Positions 1 through 14,103 of a stretch of 64,000 nucleotides of DNA are shown here, piece after piece (position 1 is the first letter of the stretch; the number at the start of each line of letters is the position of its first letter). The notes below the pieces were generated by a model, which saw only the letters and a list, made by a program, of their open reading frames with translations, ran no database searches and was not told the DNA's origin. The DNA is taken from NCBI RefSeq assembly GCF_003144095.1, contig NZ_NSKH01000018.1, positions 842,493 to 906,492 on the forward strand, read 5' to 3'. Made by a program: the position numbers and the translations under genes. Source of the DNA: Streptomyces sp. ICBB 8177 (GTDB lineage Bacteria > Actinomycetota > Actinomycetes > Streptomycetales > Streptomycetaceae).

Positions 1-26
1 CCCCCGACGATCACGAGGACGGACGG

Positions 27-1064
27 ATGTACGGCAAGGCATCGGCTCCGGAGTACCAGGGCGCCCTGCGGGCGCGGCTGTCGGTGAACTCCTCCTACGA
101 GGAGGTGCTCGCCCAGGCGGCCGAGGAACAGCGGCGCTCGGTCCTCGAGTACGCGCGCGCCGGCCTCGCCGTGGCCGAGGCACACCGCCGGCTCGGCCAC
201 GCGGAGGCAGCCGAACTCGCCTGGCGTGACAGTTACCGGGCCGCCGCCCGCGCCGGGGACAGCGGGGCGATGGCCTGGGCCCTGTGGAGCGGCGGCACGC
301 TGGCCCGTCAGCGCGGCCGGCTGGCGTTGGCACGGCGCTGGCTGTCGGCCGCCGCGGCGTGCGCGGAGACCGGCGGGGACCGGGTGGCCCGCGGCTACGC
401 GTTGGCCGGTCTCGCGGAGACGGGCCGTATCCAGGGCGACTACGCCGCCGTCGCCGAACTGCACGAGCGCCTGCTGGCCGAGGCGCGCGAACACGGTGAG
501 CCGCGGCACGCCGTGTGGGCGCTGGAGGGCATCGCGCAGATGCGGCGCAACACCGGCGACCACGACGCCGCCCTTGCGCTGTTCGAGGAGGCCGCCGACA
601 TCGCGGAACGGGCCGACGACGCGCGCGGCCGGGCCTGGGCGTTGCGTGGCATGGCGGACGTGCTGTCGGTGCGGGGCGAGCCGGACCGGGCGCTGGAGCT
701 GCTGAGCGAGGCCGAGGAGACCTGCCGTGCGATGCGGCTGGACAGCGCCCTCGCGTACAACCACAAGATGCGCGGCAACGTGCTGTTCCGGGCCGGACGC
801 CACCGGGAGGCACAGGAGACCTACGAGGGCGCCCTCGCCGAGTTCCGGTCGATCGGCGAGCCGCGTGGTGAGGCTCTGGCGCGCCTCGGCCTGGTCAAGT
901 CCCGCGCGATGCTGGGTACTTGCCCTGCGGACCGCACGGCGGCCGAACTCGACGAGCTGGACGACACGTTCCAGCGCATCGGCCTCCGGCACGCCCGCGA
1001 GATGGTGCGGCAGTTCCGTGCCGGACGCGGCCTCCCCAGCAGGGCCGACCGGTACGGCGGTTGA
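27..1064 (+). CDS. Tetratricopeptide-repeat protein, function unknown (possibly 5' truncated)
   Basis: The 345-residue protein is almost entirely helical and Ala/Arg/Glu-rich, with recurring TPR signatures (A-x-A-W-A-L-x-G, G-D-x-x-A-A-L-A-L-F-E-E-A). Units of about 40 residues run from about residue 35 to 300. TPR arrays are protein-interaction scaffolds; no catalytic or DNA-binding domain is visible, so a specific role cannot be named. The reading frame is open back to the first base of the window, so the true start may lie upstream; the ATG used has only a weak purine stretch (GGACGG) before it. It converges on the MarR gene downstream. Confidence 0.75.
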   Translation: MYGKASAPEYQGALRARLSVNSSYEEVLAQAAEEQRRSVLEYARAGLAVAEAHRRLGHAEAAELAWRDSYRAAARAGDSGAMAWALWSGGTLARQRGRLALARRWLSAAAACAETGGDRVARGYALAGLAETGRIQGDYAAVAELHERLLAEAREHGEPRHAVWALEGIAQMRRNTGDHDAALALFEEAADIAERADDARGRAWALRGMADVLSVRGEPDRALELLSEAEETCRAMRLDSALAYNHKMRGNVLFRAGRHREAQETYEGALAEFRSIGEPRGEALARLGLVKSRAMLGTCPADRTAAELDELDDTFQRIGLRHAREMVRQFRAGRGLPSRADRYGG

Positions 1065-1136
1065 CGCGTCGGACCGGTCTCCGCTCGGGCGAGGAGGCCG
1101 GGTGACCTCGCGCCGTCATCCGTCCGCGGTGTGCTG

Positions 1137-1601
1137 TCACTCCTCCAGGGCCTGCGCCATGCGGTCGAAGTCCTCGAGGAGCCCGGCCAGACGGTGAGGA
1201 GCGATGGCGCGGGTCATCCGGGCCTCGATGGCATAGACGGCCTCCTGCGCCGCTTCCAGCACCCGGCGGCCTTCCGTGGTGAGCCTCGTGGGGCGGGCAC
1301 GGCCCGACTCGACGGTCTCCGGGCGGCCGATGAGTCCGGTGGTCTCCAAGCCGCGCATGACCACGTTCATGGACTGCCGTGTGACGAAGGTGGCGCGGGC
1401 CAGGTCGGCGTTGGACATGCCGGGGCGCGCGGCGAGCACTTCGAGACACGCGTACTGCGGCACGGTCAGGCCGTGCTCCCGCAGGGCCTTGTCCATGGCG
1501 CCGCGCAGCGCGGCGTGGGCGCGTTTGAGCCGGTAGCCCACGTGGGAGAGCACATCGTCGTCGGCCGGGTGCGGTGTGGCCACGGGTGGTCCGCCTTCCA
1601 T
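1137..1601 (-). CDS. MarR family transcriptional regulator
   Basis: The 154-residue protein has the usual MarR length and layout: a helical N-terminus, a winged helix with recognition region S-N-A-D-L-A-R-A-T-F-V-T-R-Q-S-M (about residues 65-85) and wing G-R-A-R-P-T-R-L-T-T-E-G, then a C-terminal dimerisation helix. MarR dimers usually repress their own gene and a divergent target until a small ligand binds. Here the divergent target is the VOC/DNA-glycosylase pair. Two palindromes, one over this gene's own start codon, are probable binding sites. The ligand is not predictable. Confidence 0.9.
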   Translation of the reverse strand: MEGGPPVATPHPADDDVLSHVGYRLKRAHAALRGAMDKALREHGLTVPQYACLEVLAARPGMSNADLARATFVTRQSMNVVMRGLETTGLIGRPETVESGRARPTRLTTEGRRVLEAAQEAVYAIEARMTRAIAPHRLAGLLEDFDRMAQALEE

Positions 1602-1617
1602 GTCAGTACTTTGACAT
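1600..1617. promoter_or_regulatory. MarR operator candidate 1
   Basis: Perfect inverted repeat ATGTCA-N6-TGACAT (ATGTCAGTACTTTGACAT). It overlaps the start codon of the MarR gene on the minus strand, a position that would allow autorepression. A second copy with the same arms and spacer length lies 45 bp away. Confidence 0.7.
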
Positions 1618-1644
1618 CCGAGTGGTGGTGTCCTAGTGTCGATT

Positions 1645-1662
1645 ATGTCAAAGTCCTGACAT
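1645..1662. promoter_or_regulatory. MarR operator candidate 2
   Basis: Second perfect inverted repeat with the same arms and N6 spacer (ATGTCAAAGTCCTGACAT), 26 bp upstream of the VOC gene start. Two identical-arm sites in a 90-bp divergent gap fit MarR control of both directions. Confidence 0.7.
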
Positions 1663-1687
1663 TGAATCCAGGTGAAAGAGGTTTCCC

Positions 1688-2056
1688 ATGTCCGTGAGCG
1701 TCGACGGTCCCGACTTCGTGGCCCTTCAGGTACGTGATGTGGAAGCCGCCGCGCGGTTCTGCGAAGAACACCTCGGCCTCGTCCGCACCCCCGCCTCGCC
1801 CCCGGGCGCGGTCGTGTTCGACACCAAGCCCTGCCCGCTCGCGGTCCGCGAGCCCCTGCCGGACACCGACCTGGACGCCGGCCGTGCGGGTCTCGGAGTC
1901 GCCCTGTGGTTCTCCACCCCTGACGCGCAGGCGCTCCACGAGCAACTCGTGGCGGGCGGCGTCGAGATCCTCACGCCCATCAGCGACAGCCCCTTCGGGC
2001 CGGTGTTCTCCTTCACCGGTCCCGAGGGCTACGTCCTGACCGCCCACGAAGGCTGA
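1688..2056 (+). CDS. VOC (glyoxalase/bleomycin-resistance) family protein
   Basis: The 122-residue protein has the vicinal-oxygen-chelate fold pattern: the start F-V-A-L-Q-V-R-D-V-E-A-A-A-R-F near residues 10-24 and a C-terminal F-T-G-P-E-G-Y-V-L-T strand. Members are metal-dependent enzymes or drug-binding proteins; the substrate cannot be read from sequence. Its stop is 2 bp before the next ATG, so it is translationally coupled to the DNA glycosylase. It lies under the two MarR palindromes, suggesting an inducible stress or resistance operon. An AAAGAGG ribosome site precedes the ATG. Confidence 0.8.
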   Translation: MSVSVDGPDFVALQVRDVEAAARFCEEHLGLVRTPASPPGAVVFDTKPCPLAVREPLPDTDLDAGRAGLGVALWFSTPDAQALHEQLVAGGVEILTPISDSPFGPVFSFTGPEGYVLTAHEG

Positions 2057-2058
2057 CC

Positions 2059-3006
2059 ATGCCCATCGCCTCCTTCGCCCCCGAGGGGCCCTTCTCCCTG
2101 GCGTCGTCCATCGGGTTCCTCGAGGGCTTCACCCCGGCCTCGTACGACCGCCCGGCCGACGGCGTGCTGCGGCTCGCCTTCCCCGCCGACGACGGCCGCG
2201 GTGTCATCGGGTGCGCGGTCGCTCAGGAGGAGGCGGTGGGCACCTCGCCCGGGACCGTGTCGGCGCGGTTCACCCTCCACAGGGACGGCCGTACGGTCCG
2301 GGCCGCCGAGGGCACCGCGACGCACGCCGCGGTGCGCGACCAGATCGCCCGCATCCTGTCCCTGGACGTCGACGCCACCGGCTTCCCCGCCCTGGCCGCC
2401 ACCGATCCGGTGGTCGCCGGGCTCCAGGCCGACTACCCCGGGATGCGCCCCGTCTGCTTCCACTCGCCCTACGAGGCGGCGGCGTGGGCTGTCATCGGCC
2501 ACCGCGTGCGCAGGAGCCAGGCCGCCGCCGTCAAAGCCCGGCTCGCCCGTGACCACGGTCAGGCCGTCGACGTCGCCGGACAGCGGCTGTACGCCTTCCC
2601 CACCCCCGAGGTCCTGCGCGGCCTCGGTCACGTCGATGGCCTGACCGGCACCAAGACCGAGCGTCTGCGCGCGATCGCGGAGGCGGCCCTCGACGGGCGA
2701 CTCGACGCCGCCGCACTCCGTGCCCAGCCCGCCGAATTCGCCCTCACCGACCTCAGGGAGCTGCCCGGCATCGGCCCGTTCTCCGCCGAACTCGTCCTCA
2801 TCCGGGGCGCGGGGCACCCCGACGTCTTCCCGGCCGCCGAGCCGCGGGTCCACCAGGCCGTGGCCGCCGAGTACGGCCTCGACGCGGACGCCGCAGACGA
2901 TCCGGCCCGCCTCGCGCGGATCGCCGACGCGTGGCGTCCCTACCGCAGTTGGGTCGCCACGCTGCTGCGCGTCCGCGCCCAGGACCGGGCGACGGGGCGC
3001 GGGTAG
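2059..3006 (+). CDS. DNA-3-methyladenine glycosylase 2 family protein (AlkA-like)
   Basis: This 315-residue protein contains a helix-hairpin-helix region (L-P-G-I-G-P-F-S-A-E-L, about residues 236-246) followed by the acidic active-site segment D-V-F-P-A-A-E-P-R, where Glu stands in place of the usual catalytic Asp of AlkA. An AlkA N-terminal-type domain occupies roughly residues 1-120. The family excises alkylated bases in base-excision repair. Coupling to a VOC protein under a MarR regulator suggests induction by a reactive or alkylating compound; that link is inference. A strong hairpin follows the gene. Confidence 0.8.
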   Translation: MPIASFAPEGPFSLASSIGFLEGFTPASYDRPADGVLRLAFPADDGRGVIGCAVAQEEAVGTSPGTVSARFTLHRDGRTVRAAEGTATHAAVRDQIARILSLDVDATGFPALAATDPVVAGLQADYPGMRPVCFHSPYEAAAWAVIGHRVRRSQAAAVKARLARDHGQAVDVAGQRLYAFPTPEVLRGLGHVDGLTGTKTERLRAIAEAALDGRLDAAALRAQPAEFALTDLRELPGIGPFSAELVLIRGAGHPDVFPAAEPRVHQAVAAEYGLDADAADDPARLARIADAWRPYRSWVATLLRVRAQDRATGRG

Positions 3007-3021
3007 CCGGGCAGCCGTGCA

Positions 3022-3054
3022 CCGTCCCCACTTCCGCACGGGAAGCGGGGACGG
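3022..3054. terminator. Bidirectional terminator hairpin
   Basis: Stem CCGTCCCC/GGGGACGG continues after an A/C mismatch into CTTCC/GGAAG around a 5-nt loop. It lies between two convergent genes (glycosylase and secreted protein), so it can serve both. Confidence 0.7.
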
Positions 3055-3073
3055 GGCGCGAGGGCCGCGGGCG

Positions 3074-4335
<1,262 letters not shown>

Positions 4336-5127
4336 ATGAACGAACTCGTGGGGGACCCGCAGCCGGTGGTGTTGCCCGGCACCCGTACCGGCCGCGAGCC
4401 GGACCGCTCCATTCGCCGCGGCCCCAGGAGCACGACGCCGGAGGCCGTCGCGGCCAACCAGCGCGACCGGCTCTTCGACGGCCTGGTGCGCACGGTCGCC
4501 GACAAGGGCTATCCACACGCGCGGGTCAGCGACATCTGCCGGGCCGCCGGCGTGACCCGCCCTGTCTTCTACGACTTGTTCGCCGGCAAGGAGGACGCGT
4601 TCCTGGCCGCCTACCGGCACGGCACCGACCTGCTGCTCGCCACGATGGGCACCGCGTTCGCGGGGACGGCGCACTGGCCGTCCGCGGTGCGCGACACGAT
4701 GGGCGCCATGCTGGCGCTGCTCGCCGACGCCCCGCGGTTCGCGGTCGCGGCCATCGTGGAGATCGACGCGCTGGGTGCGGCGGGCCGGCAGGCGCGGAAG
4801 CGGCTCGTGGCCCGCCTGCACCGTTTCTTCACACCGGCCCCCGGCCTGCCCGCCGGTGTGCCGGTCGAGCAGGTCGTGACCGGCGTGATCGGCGGCGCCT
4901 ACTCGGCGCTGTACCGCGAGGTGGACGAGGGGCGCGCCCAGCAACTGCCCCAGCTGCTGCCGACCATGTGCTACCTCGTCCTCGCGCCTTTCCTCGGTCC
5001 GCAAGCCGCGGCCGACGAGGCGGAGAAAGCGCTCTCAACCCGTTGCGCGGCCCTGTCCTGCGCGAACGCCGCCCGGCGTGCCGAACCCGGCGAGCCCGTC
5101 AACATCCCTTCTTCACAAGTGGGTTGA
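4336..5127 (+). CDS. TetR/AcrR family transcriptional regulator
   Basis: The 263-residue protein has an unstructured Arg/Pro-rich N-terminus of about 40 residues, then a TetR HTH (about residues 48-95; key stretch A-R-V-S-D-I-C-R-A-A-G-V-T-R-P-V-F-Y-D-L-F) and a helical ligand domain. A GGAAGG site precedes the ATG. It is 173 bp upstream of the DUF6230/DUF6114 pair on the same strand and is the likely regulator of that pair, although no clear operator palindrome was found. The ligand is unknown. Confidence 0.88.
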   Translation: MNELVGDPQPVVLPGTRTGREPDRSIRRGPRSTTPEAVAANQRDRLFDGLVRTVADKGYPHARVSDICRAAGVTRPVFYDLFAGKEDAFLAAYRHGTDLLLATMGTAFAGTAHWPSAVRDTMGAMLALLADAPRFAVAAIVEIDALGAAGRQARKRLVARLHRFFTPAPGLPAGVPVEQVVTGVIGGAYSALYREVDEGRAQQLPQLLPTMCYLVLAPFLGPQAAADEAEKALSTRCAALSCANAARRAEPGEPVNIPSSQVG

Positions 5128-5300
5128 CCGCGCACTTACCTCTGGGTAACACTGCGATCGCCGCCCGCGTACGAGTGGTGCGCCTCGGTCCTCCTCTGCC
5201 AGGGACTCCAGGACCAAGTCCTCACCCGTTCGCGCACGCTGTCCGCGCCAGGGCAACGCACGGAACGGCTGTCCCACGACACGCCACACCTGGAGTTCCC

Positions 5301-5924
5301 ATGGCCTCGAAGAGCGTCCCACCCACCACCGCCCGCGTCGGCAGAGTCCGCCTGCGGCGGGCAGCGATCATGGCGGGCCCCGCCGCCGCGGCGGCGGCCG
5401 TCCTGGTGGTGCTCACCGCCCAGGGTGCGATCGCCGCGCAGTTCTCGATCTCCGGCATACCGTTCACCGTCACCGCAAAACAGCTCCAGGGCAACGGCTT
5501 CGAGCAGTACGGCGGCCTCGACAACATGGCCGACGGCAGCCCGAACGCCGGGGACACCGGCGGCCAGGAAGTCGTCGTGGTCTCCGCGATCAAGGACGCG
5601 ACACTCACCGACCTGTGCCAGAGCGTCAATCTCGGCGGCATCAACATGGTCATCCGGGCGGGCACCGGCAGCACCCCGGTGTCCGCGCACGACCTGGTCA
5701 CCGACTCCTCCGTGATCAGCGGCGACGCCGGATTCAAGAACATCGAGATCGGCGGCGACGCGAGCACCTTCACCAAGGGCGACTCCAAAGGCCCCTCCGG
5801 CGACTTCGGTCAGCAGGCCGACACCGTGACCATCGACAACCTGCGGCAGACCAACTACGCCACGACGGCCGCCACCTTCAAACTGCCCGGCCTCCACCTG
5901 AGCTTCAAGAACAACGGCTGCTGA
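5301..5924 (+). CDS. DUF6230 family exported/membrane-anchored protein
   Basis: This 207-residue protein has a basic N-terminus, one hydrophobic segment at about residues 20-45 (rich in Ala/Val) and a 160-residue extracytoplasmic part with G-N-G-F-E-Q-Y-G-G and a C-terminal N-N-G-C. That pattern matches the DUF6230 family of actinobacteria. I chose the ATG after GGAG at 5292; a much longer in-frame extension upstream overlaps the TetR gene and is not credible. It is followed after 3 bases by a DUF6114 membrane protein; the two families occur together in Streptomyces. Function is unknown. Confidence 0.8.
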   Translation: MASKSVPPTTARVGRVRLRRAAIMAGPAAAAAAVLVVLTAQGAIAAQFSISGIPFTVTAKQLQGNGFEQYGGLDNMADGSPNAGDTGGQEVVVVSAIKDATLTDLCQSVNLGGINMVIRAGTGSTPVSAHDLVTDSSVISGDAGFKNIEIGGDASTFTKGDSKGPSGDFGQQADTVTIDNLRQTNYATTAATFKLPGLHLSFKNNGC

Positions 5925-5927
5925 CCC

Positions 5928-6389
5928 ATGACCGACCCGGACCAGGCCCTCGTTCCCGACCCCGCCGCCCAGGCCGACGAGACCGCCGCACCCGAACAGC
6001 CCCGGGTGCGCCGGTGGCGGGCCTGGCGCGGCCGGCGGCCGTTCGCCGGCGGCGTGCTGGTCACGCTGGCGGGAGCCGAGATCCTCGCCACGGAGAAGGC
6101 GTCCTTCGGCGTGATCGTGCACATCGGCATGCAGGGCCTGAGCGGCTACCTGATCCCCGTGGTCATGGTGGTCTGCGGCTTGCTGCTCCTGTTCAACCCG
6201 GCCCAGCGGCTCTTCTACTCGATCCTGTCCGTGCTGCTGACGCTGGGCAGTTGGGTCACCTCGAACCTCGGCGGCTTCTTCGTCGGCCTGTTGCTCGGCC
6301 TGCTCGGCAGCTGTCTGTCCTTCGGCTGGCTGCCGGACCAGGCCCCGCGCCGCAGACGGTGGCGCCGCCGCGCGCCGAGTACGCCGTGA
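5928..6389 (+). CDS. DUF6114 domain integral membrane protein
   Basis: The 153-residue protein has a charged cytoplasmic start, then about four hydrophobic helices (residues 40-60, 65-85, 90-105, 108-130) and an Arg-rich C-terminus (R-R-R-R-W-R-R-R). It matches the small DUF6114 membrane family. The 3-base spacing from the DUF6230 gene implies co-translation and probably a complex at the cell membrane. The role is not known. Confidence 0.8.
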   Translation: MTDPDQALVPDPAAQADETAAPEQPRVRRWRAWRGRRPFAGGVLVTLAGAEILATEKASFGVIVHIGMQGLSGYLIPVVMVVCGLLLLFNPAQRLFYSILSVLLTLGSWVTSNLGGFFVGLLLGLLGSCLSFGWLPDQAPRRRRWRRRAPSTP

Positions 6390-6867
6390 GGGCGTGGGGC
6401 GCGTCGCCGCCGAGAGCGAGGCGCCCCACGGGCCCGGCCTCCGCCATGTGACGCGCGTCGCCCCGGCCCCCGAATCCCGGCCGGCCCCGTTCGTGCGGCG
6501 CGTCACCGCCCGCGTCCTCCTCGCGGACGACGCGGTGGCCCTCTCCGCCCCGGATCCCGGGAGCGATCACGGTGGTGATCGCCGGTGCCGTATCCCGCGG
6601 CCGACAGCCCGGACCGCGGTGTCCCGGACGCCTTGCGCGCCCCGTAGACCTGCCGTCGCTCCCGTACGCGGTGCGCGGCCGCGCGCCCGCCTGCCGGCGA
6701 GCGGCGTCCGCCCCGGCGGGTGGGCCGCGCGGGGTATCCTTCGCGTGACCAGTTCTGTTGTCCTATGACAACGAAACTGGTGCGGTTGTTCCACCAACCA
6801 CTGTCCGCCCGGCCGGGTCGGGCGGTCGCGACTGGGCCGGGGCCCGCGTAGCGGAAGAGACTGGGAA
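6390..6867. other. 478-bp upstream region of the hybrid kinase
   Basis: No supported coding sequence. The last 120 bp carry two inverted repeats (listed separately), followed by the kinase start at 6868. The rest shows no feature I can support. Confidence 0.5.
6748..6781. promoter_or_regulatory. 34-bp inverted repeat upstream of hybrid kinase
   Basis: Arms ACCAGTTCTGTTGTC and GACAACGAAACTGGT pair at 13 of 15 positions around CTAT; the inner GTTGTCCTATGACAAC is perfect. A second small inverted repeat (GGTTG/CAACC, about 6784-6799) follows. It could be an operator or a 5' leader hairpin for the kinase gene 87 bp downstream. Confidence 0.55.
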
Positions 6868-11451
<4,584 letters not shown>

Positions 11452-11532
11452 AGCCGGGACCGCAGACCGAGACGCCCGAACGGCCTGGTTCCGCCCCCTG
11501 GAGCGGAAGCCGGCCTCGGACCGAGGAGCGCA

Positions 11533-13998
11533 GTGAGCAGCGACCAGTGGCCCGCCGCACCCGTCGACGCGACGGACACGGCCCACACACCGGGGGCGGC
11601 CGACACGGCGGCGACTGCGGCCTCGGACGACCCGTCCGCCAGGCAACTGGGCCGCCTGGCCGCCACCGTGGCACGGCTGCGCGAGGAGGTCGAGCAGGCT
11701 CACGCCGCCGCCGACGGCCGGGCACTCGTCGAAATGGCCCGAGGAGTCCTGGTCGAGCGCCTGAGGTTCGGCCCAACCCAGGCGGCCAAGCACCTCGCCG
11801 AACTCGCCCGCGCCGCCGACGTGACGGAACTGGAACTCGCCGCCGACATCGTCAGCCACGCCGCCCAGGACCGGCTCACCGACGCGGCCCGCGACTTCCT
11901 CGACCGCGTCGCCCACGCCACCCCCGCGGACACGGCCGAACCACCACCGGTGGGCGGCGCCGACGCCACGGTGCGCCTGCGCACCGCCGAAAGCGGAGTC
12001 CTGGCGGCAGGCGACACGCAGACCGTCGCCGAATCGCTTCTCGAACACGCCCTCAAGCCCTTGGACGCCACCGCGGTCGCGGTGTGGGCAGCCGGCCCGG
12101 GCACCTCGCTGCGACTGGCAGGGCACGCGGGATTCCGGCCCGACGAGGCCGACCAGTGGCACTACGTCCCACCCGGCGTCGCCACCCCCGCCCGCCAGGC
12201 GCTCCTCACCCGCCGCTCCATGTGGTACCCCGCGTGGACCGAGAGCGAACTGCCGTCCATCGGCGGCCGGGGCGGACCCCACGGCAGCCGGATGGCCGTA
12301 CCCGCCAGTACCGAGGGACGCATCCAAGGTGTACTCGAGGTGGCCTGGCCGCGGAGGCAGCCCCCGTTGTCGCCACAGATACGCCGGCAGATCGAGGCCC
12401 TGGCCGAACTCGTCGGACACACCCTGGAGTCGCTGCCGCACACCGCCGCGCAGTGGCCGCAGGCGGGTGCCGGCACGTTGAACGAGTTGATCGCACTGGC
12501 CGACGGACTACGCGATCCGGTCCTGCTGCTCCGCCCCCACTTCGGCCCCGACGGCACCCTCACCGACTTCCGCATCCACCACGTCAACCCCCGGTTCAAC
12601 GACCCGGCCGGCCGTTCCGCCGCGGCGGTCACGGGTGCGCTGCTCCTGGAGGCGTATCCCATGGTGGCGGGGGAGGGCGGCCTGCTGGAGATGATCGAGC
12701 ACGTGCACGCCACCGGTGAACCCTTCCGTGCCACGGCAATGGACTTCACCGCGCTCGTCGGACAGGTCCCCGTCACCGGCCCGGTCGACATCAGCATCAG
12801 CCGCCACGGCGACGCGGTGCTCTTCGTGTGGCGCGTCGAGGACGAGGCGGCCCGGCTCGCCCGCCTGCTCCAGCACGCCCAACGACTCGGCCGCATCGGC
12901 GCGTTCGAGGAGAACTTCCTGACCAACGAAGTCACCTGGAACAGCCAGCTGTTCGACCTCTTCGGGTTGCCGGACGACGCCGCACCGACCCGCCTGGAAC
13001 AGGTCGCCACCCATGCCCACGGCGACGACGCGGCCCCCCTGGGCAGGTTCCTGCGCACCGTGCTGCACCACCGCAGGCCCGCCACGGCCGCGTTCCGCCT
13101 GCTGCGGCCGGACGGGGTCATCCGCCACATGCGGATCGTGGCGGAACCGGTGCTCGACGGCGCGGGCCACCTGGGCGGCGTCCGAGGCGCCTACCAGGAC
13201 ATCTCGGCCCAGCACTGGACCGAGGTGGCCCTCGCCGCCACCCGCGACCAACTCGCCCTGAGCGAGCAGCAGACCGCCGAGAGCAACCGCCTCGCCCGCC
13301 AGCTGCAACACGCGATCATGCCGCCCACCCACGGCCCGATCGACGCCCCCGGACTCGAGATCGCGGTGCGCTACCGCCCCGCGGAGGACGACAGCCTCGT
13401 CGGCGGTGACTGGTACGACGCCATCGTGCTGCCGTCGCAACAGGTACTGCTGTCCGTCGGCGACGTCGCCGGACACGGCATCTCGGCGGCCACCGGCATG
13501 GTCGCCCTGCGCAACGCCCTGCGCGGCCTGGCCACCACCGGCGCGGGCCCCGCACAGCTGCTGACCTGGCTCAACCTCGTCGCCCACCACCTGACCCAAC
13601 GCGTCACCGCCACGGCCATCTGCGCCCTGTACGACCCCGAGACGCACATCCTGCGGTGGGCCCGCGCAGGGCACCTGCCCCCGCTGCTGATCCGGGCCGG
13701 CGAACCCACCACCGTCCCGTCCCCCGACGGCCTCCTGCTCGGCGCGGTCAGCGAAGCCGTCTACGAGGAGGGGCAGGTGCGACTGGAGCACGGGGACGTC
13801 CTGCTCATGTACACCGACGGCCTGATCGAACGGCGCGACCGTTCCCTCCAGGAGAGCCTGGACCAGCTCCTGGCCACCGTACGACGCCCGGCGCAGGCGC
13901 TGGACCAGCGCCTCGACCAGATGCTCACCCACAGCAGCGCCGACACCGACGACGACACCTGCGTCATCGGAATCCACCTGCGCACTCCGGCGGCCTGA
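11533..13998 (+). CDS. ANTAR-GAF-PAS SpoIIE-type PP2C phosphatase
   Basis: The 821-residue protein starts at a GTG after GAGGAGCG. Domain order: a short coiled segment leading into an ANTAR-like RNA-binding motif (M-A-R-G-V-L-V-E-R-L, about residues 60-110), a GAF-like region (about 150-300), PAS-like segments (about 310-560; the second with R-I-G-A-F-E), then a SpoIIE/PP2C catalytic domain from about residue 609 (G-G-D-W-Y-D, G-D-V-A-G-H-G, Y-T-D-G-L-I-E). SpoIIE phosphatases dephosphorylate STAS anti-anti-sigma factors and so release sigma factors. It probably works with the multi-HAMP kinase just upstream. Confidence 0.88.
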   Translation: MSSDQWPAAPVDATDTAHTPGAADTAATAASDDPSARQLGRLAATVARLREEVEQAHAAADGRALVEMARGVLVERLRFGPTQAAKHLAELARAADVTELELAADIVSHAAQDRLTDAARDFLDRVAHATPADTAEPPPVGGADATVRLRTAESGVLAAGDTQTVAESLLEHALKPLDATAVAVWAAGPGTSLRLAGHAGFRPDEADQWHYVPPGVATPARQALLTRRSMWYPAWTESELPSIGGRGGPHGSRMAVPASTEGRIQGVLEVAWPRRQPPLSPQIRRQIEALAELVGHTLESLPHTAAQWPQAGAGTLNELIALADGLRDPVLLLRPHFGPDGTLTDFRIHHVNPRFNDPAGRSAAAVTGALLLEAYPMVAGEGGLLEMIEHVHATGEPFRATAMDFTALVGQVPVTGPVDISISRHGDAVLFVWRVEDEAARLARLLQHAQRLGRIGAFEENFLTNEVTWNSQLFDLFGLPDDAAPTRLEQVATHAHGDDAAPLGRFLRTVLHHRRPATAAFRLLRPDGVIRHMRIVAEPVLDGAGHLGGVRGAYQDISAQHWTEVALAATRDQLALSEQQTAESNRLARQLQHAIMPPTHGPIDAPGLEIAVRYRPAEDDSLVGGDWYDAIVLPSQQVLLSVGDVAGHGISAATGMVALRNALRGLATTGAGPAQLLTWLNLVAHHLTQRVTATAICALYDPETHILRWARAGHLPPLLIRAGEPTTVPSPDGLLLGAVSEAVYEEGQVRLEHGDVLLMYTDGLIERRDRSLQESLDQLLATVRRPAQALDQRLDQMLTHSSADTDDDTCVIGIHLRTPAA

Positions 13999-14103
13999 CC
14001 ACGTGGACGGGGCCCGGGCACCGTCATCCCGGATCACCTTGAGACGTGTTCGCCCTGAGCCGACGCCGTCGTGTCCAGGGCGTCGGCGCGGCAGGATGCC
14101 CGT

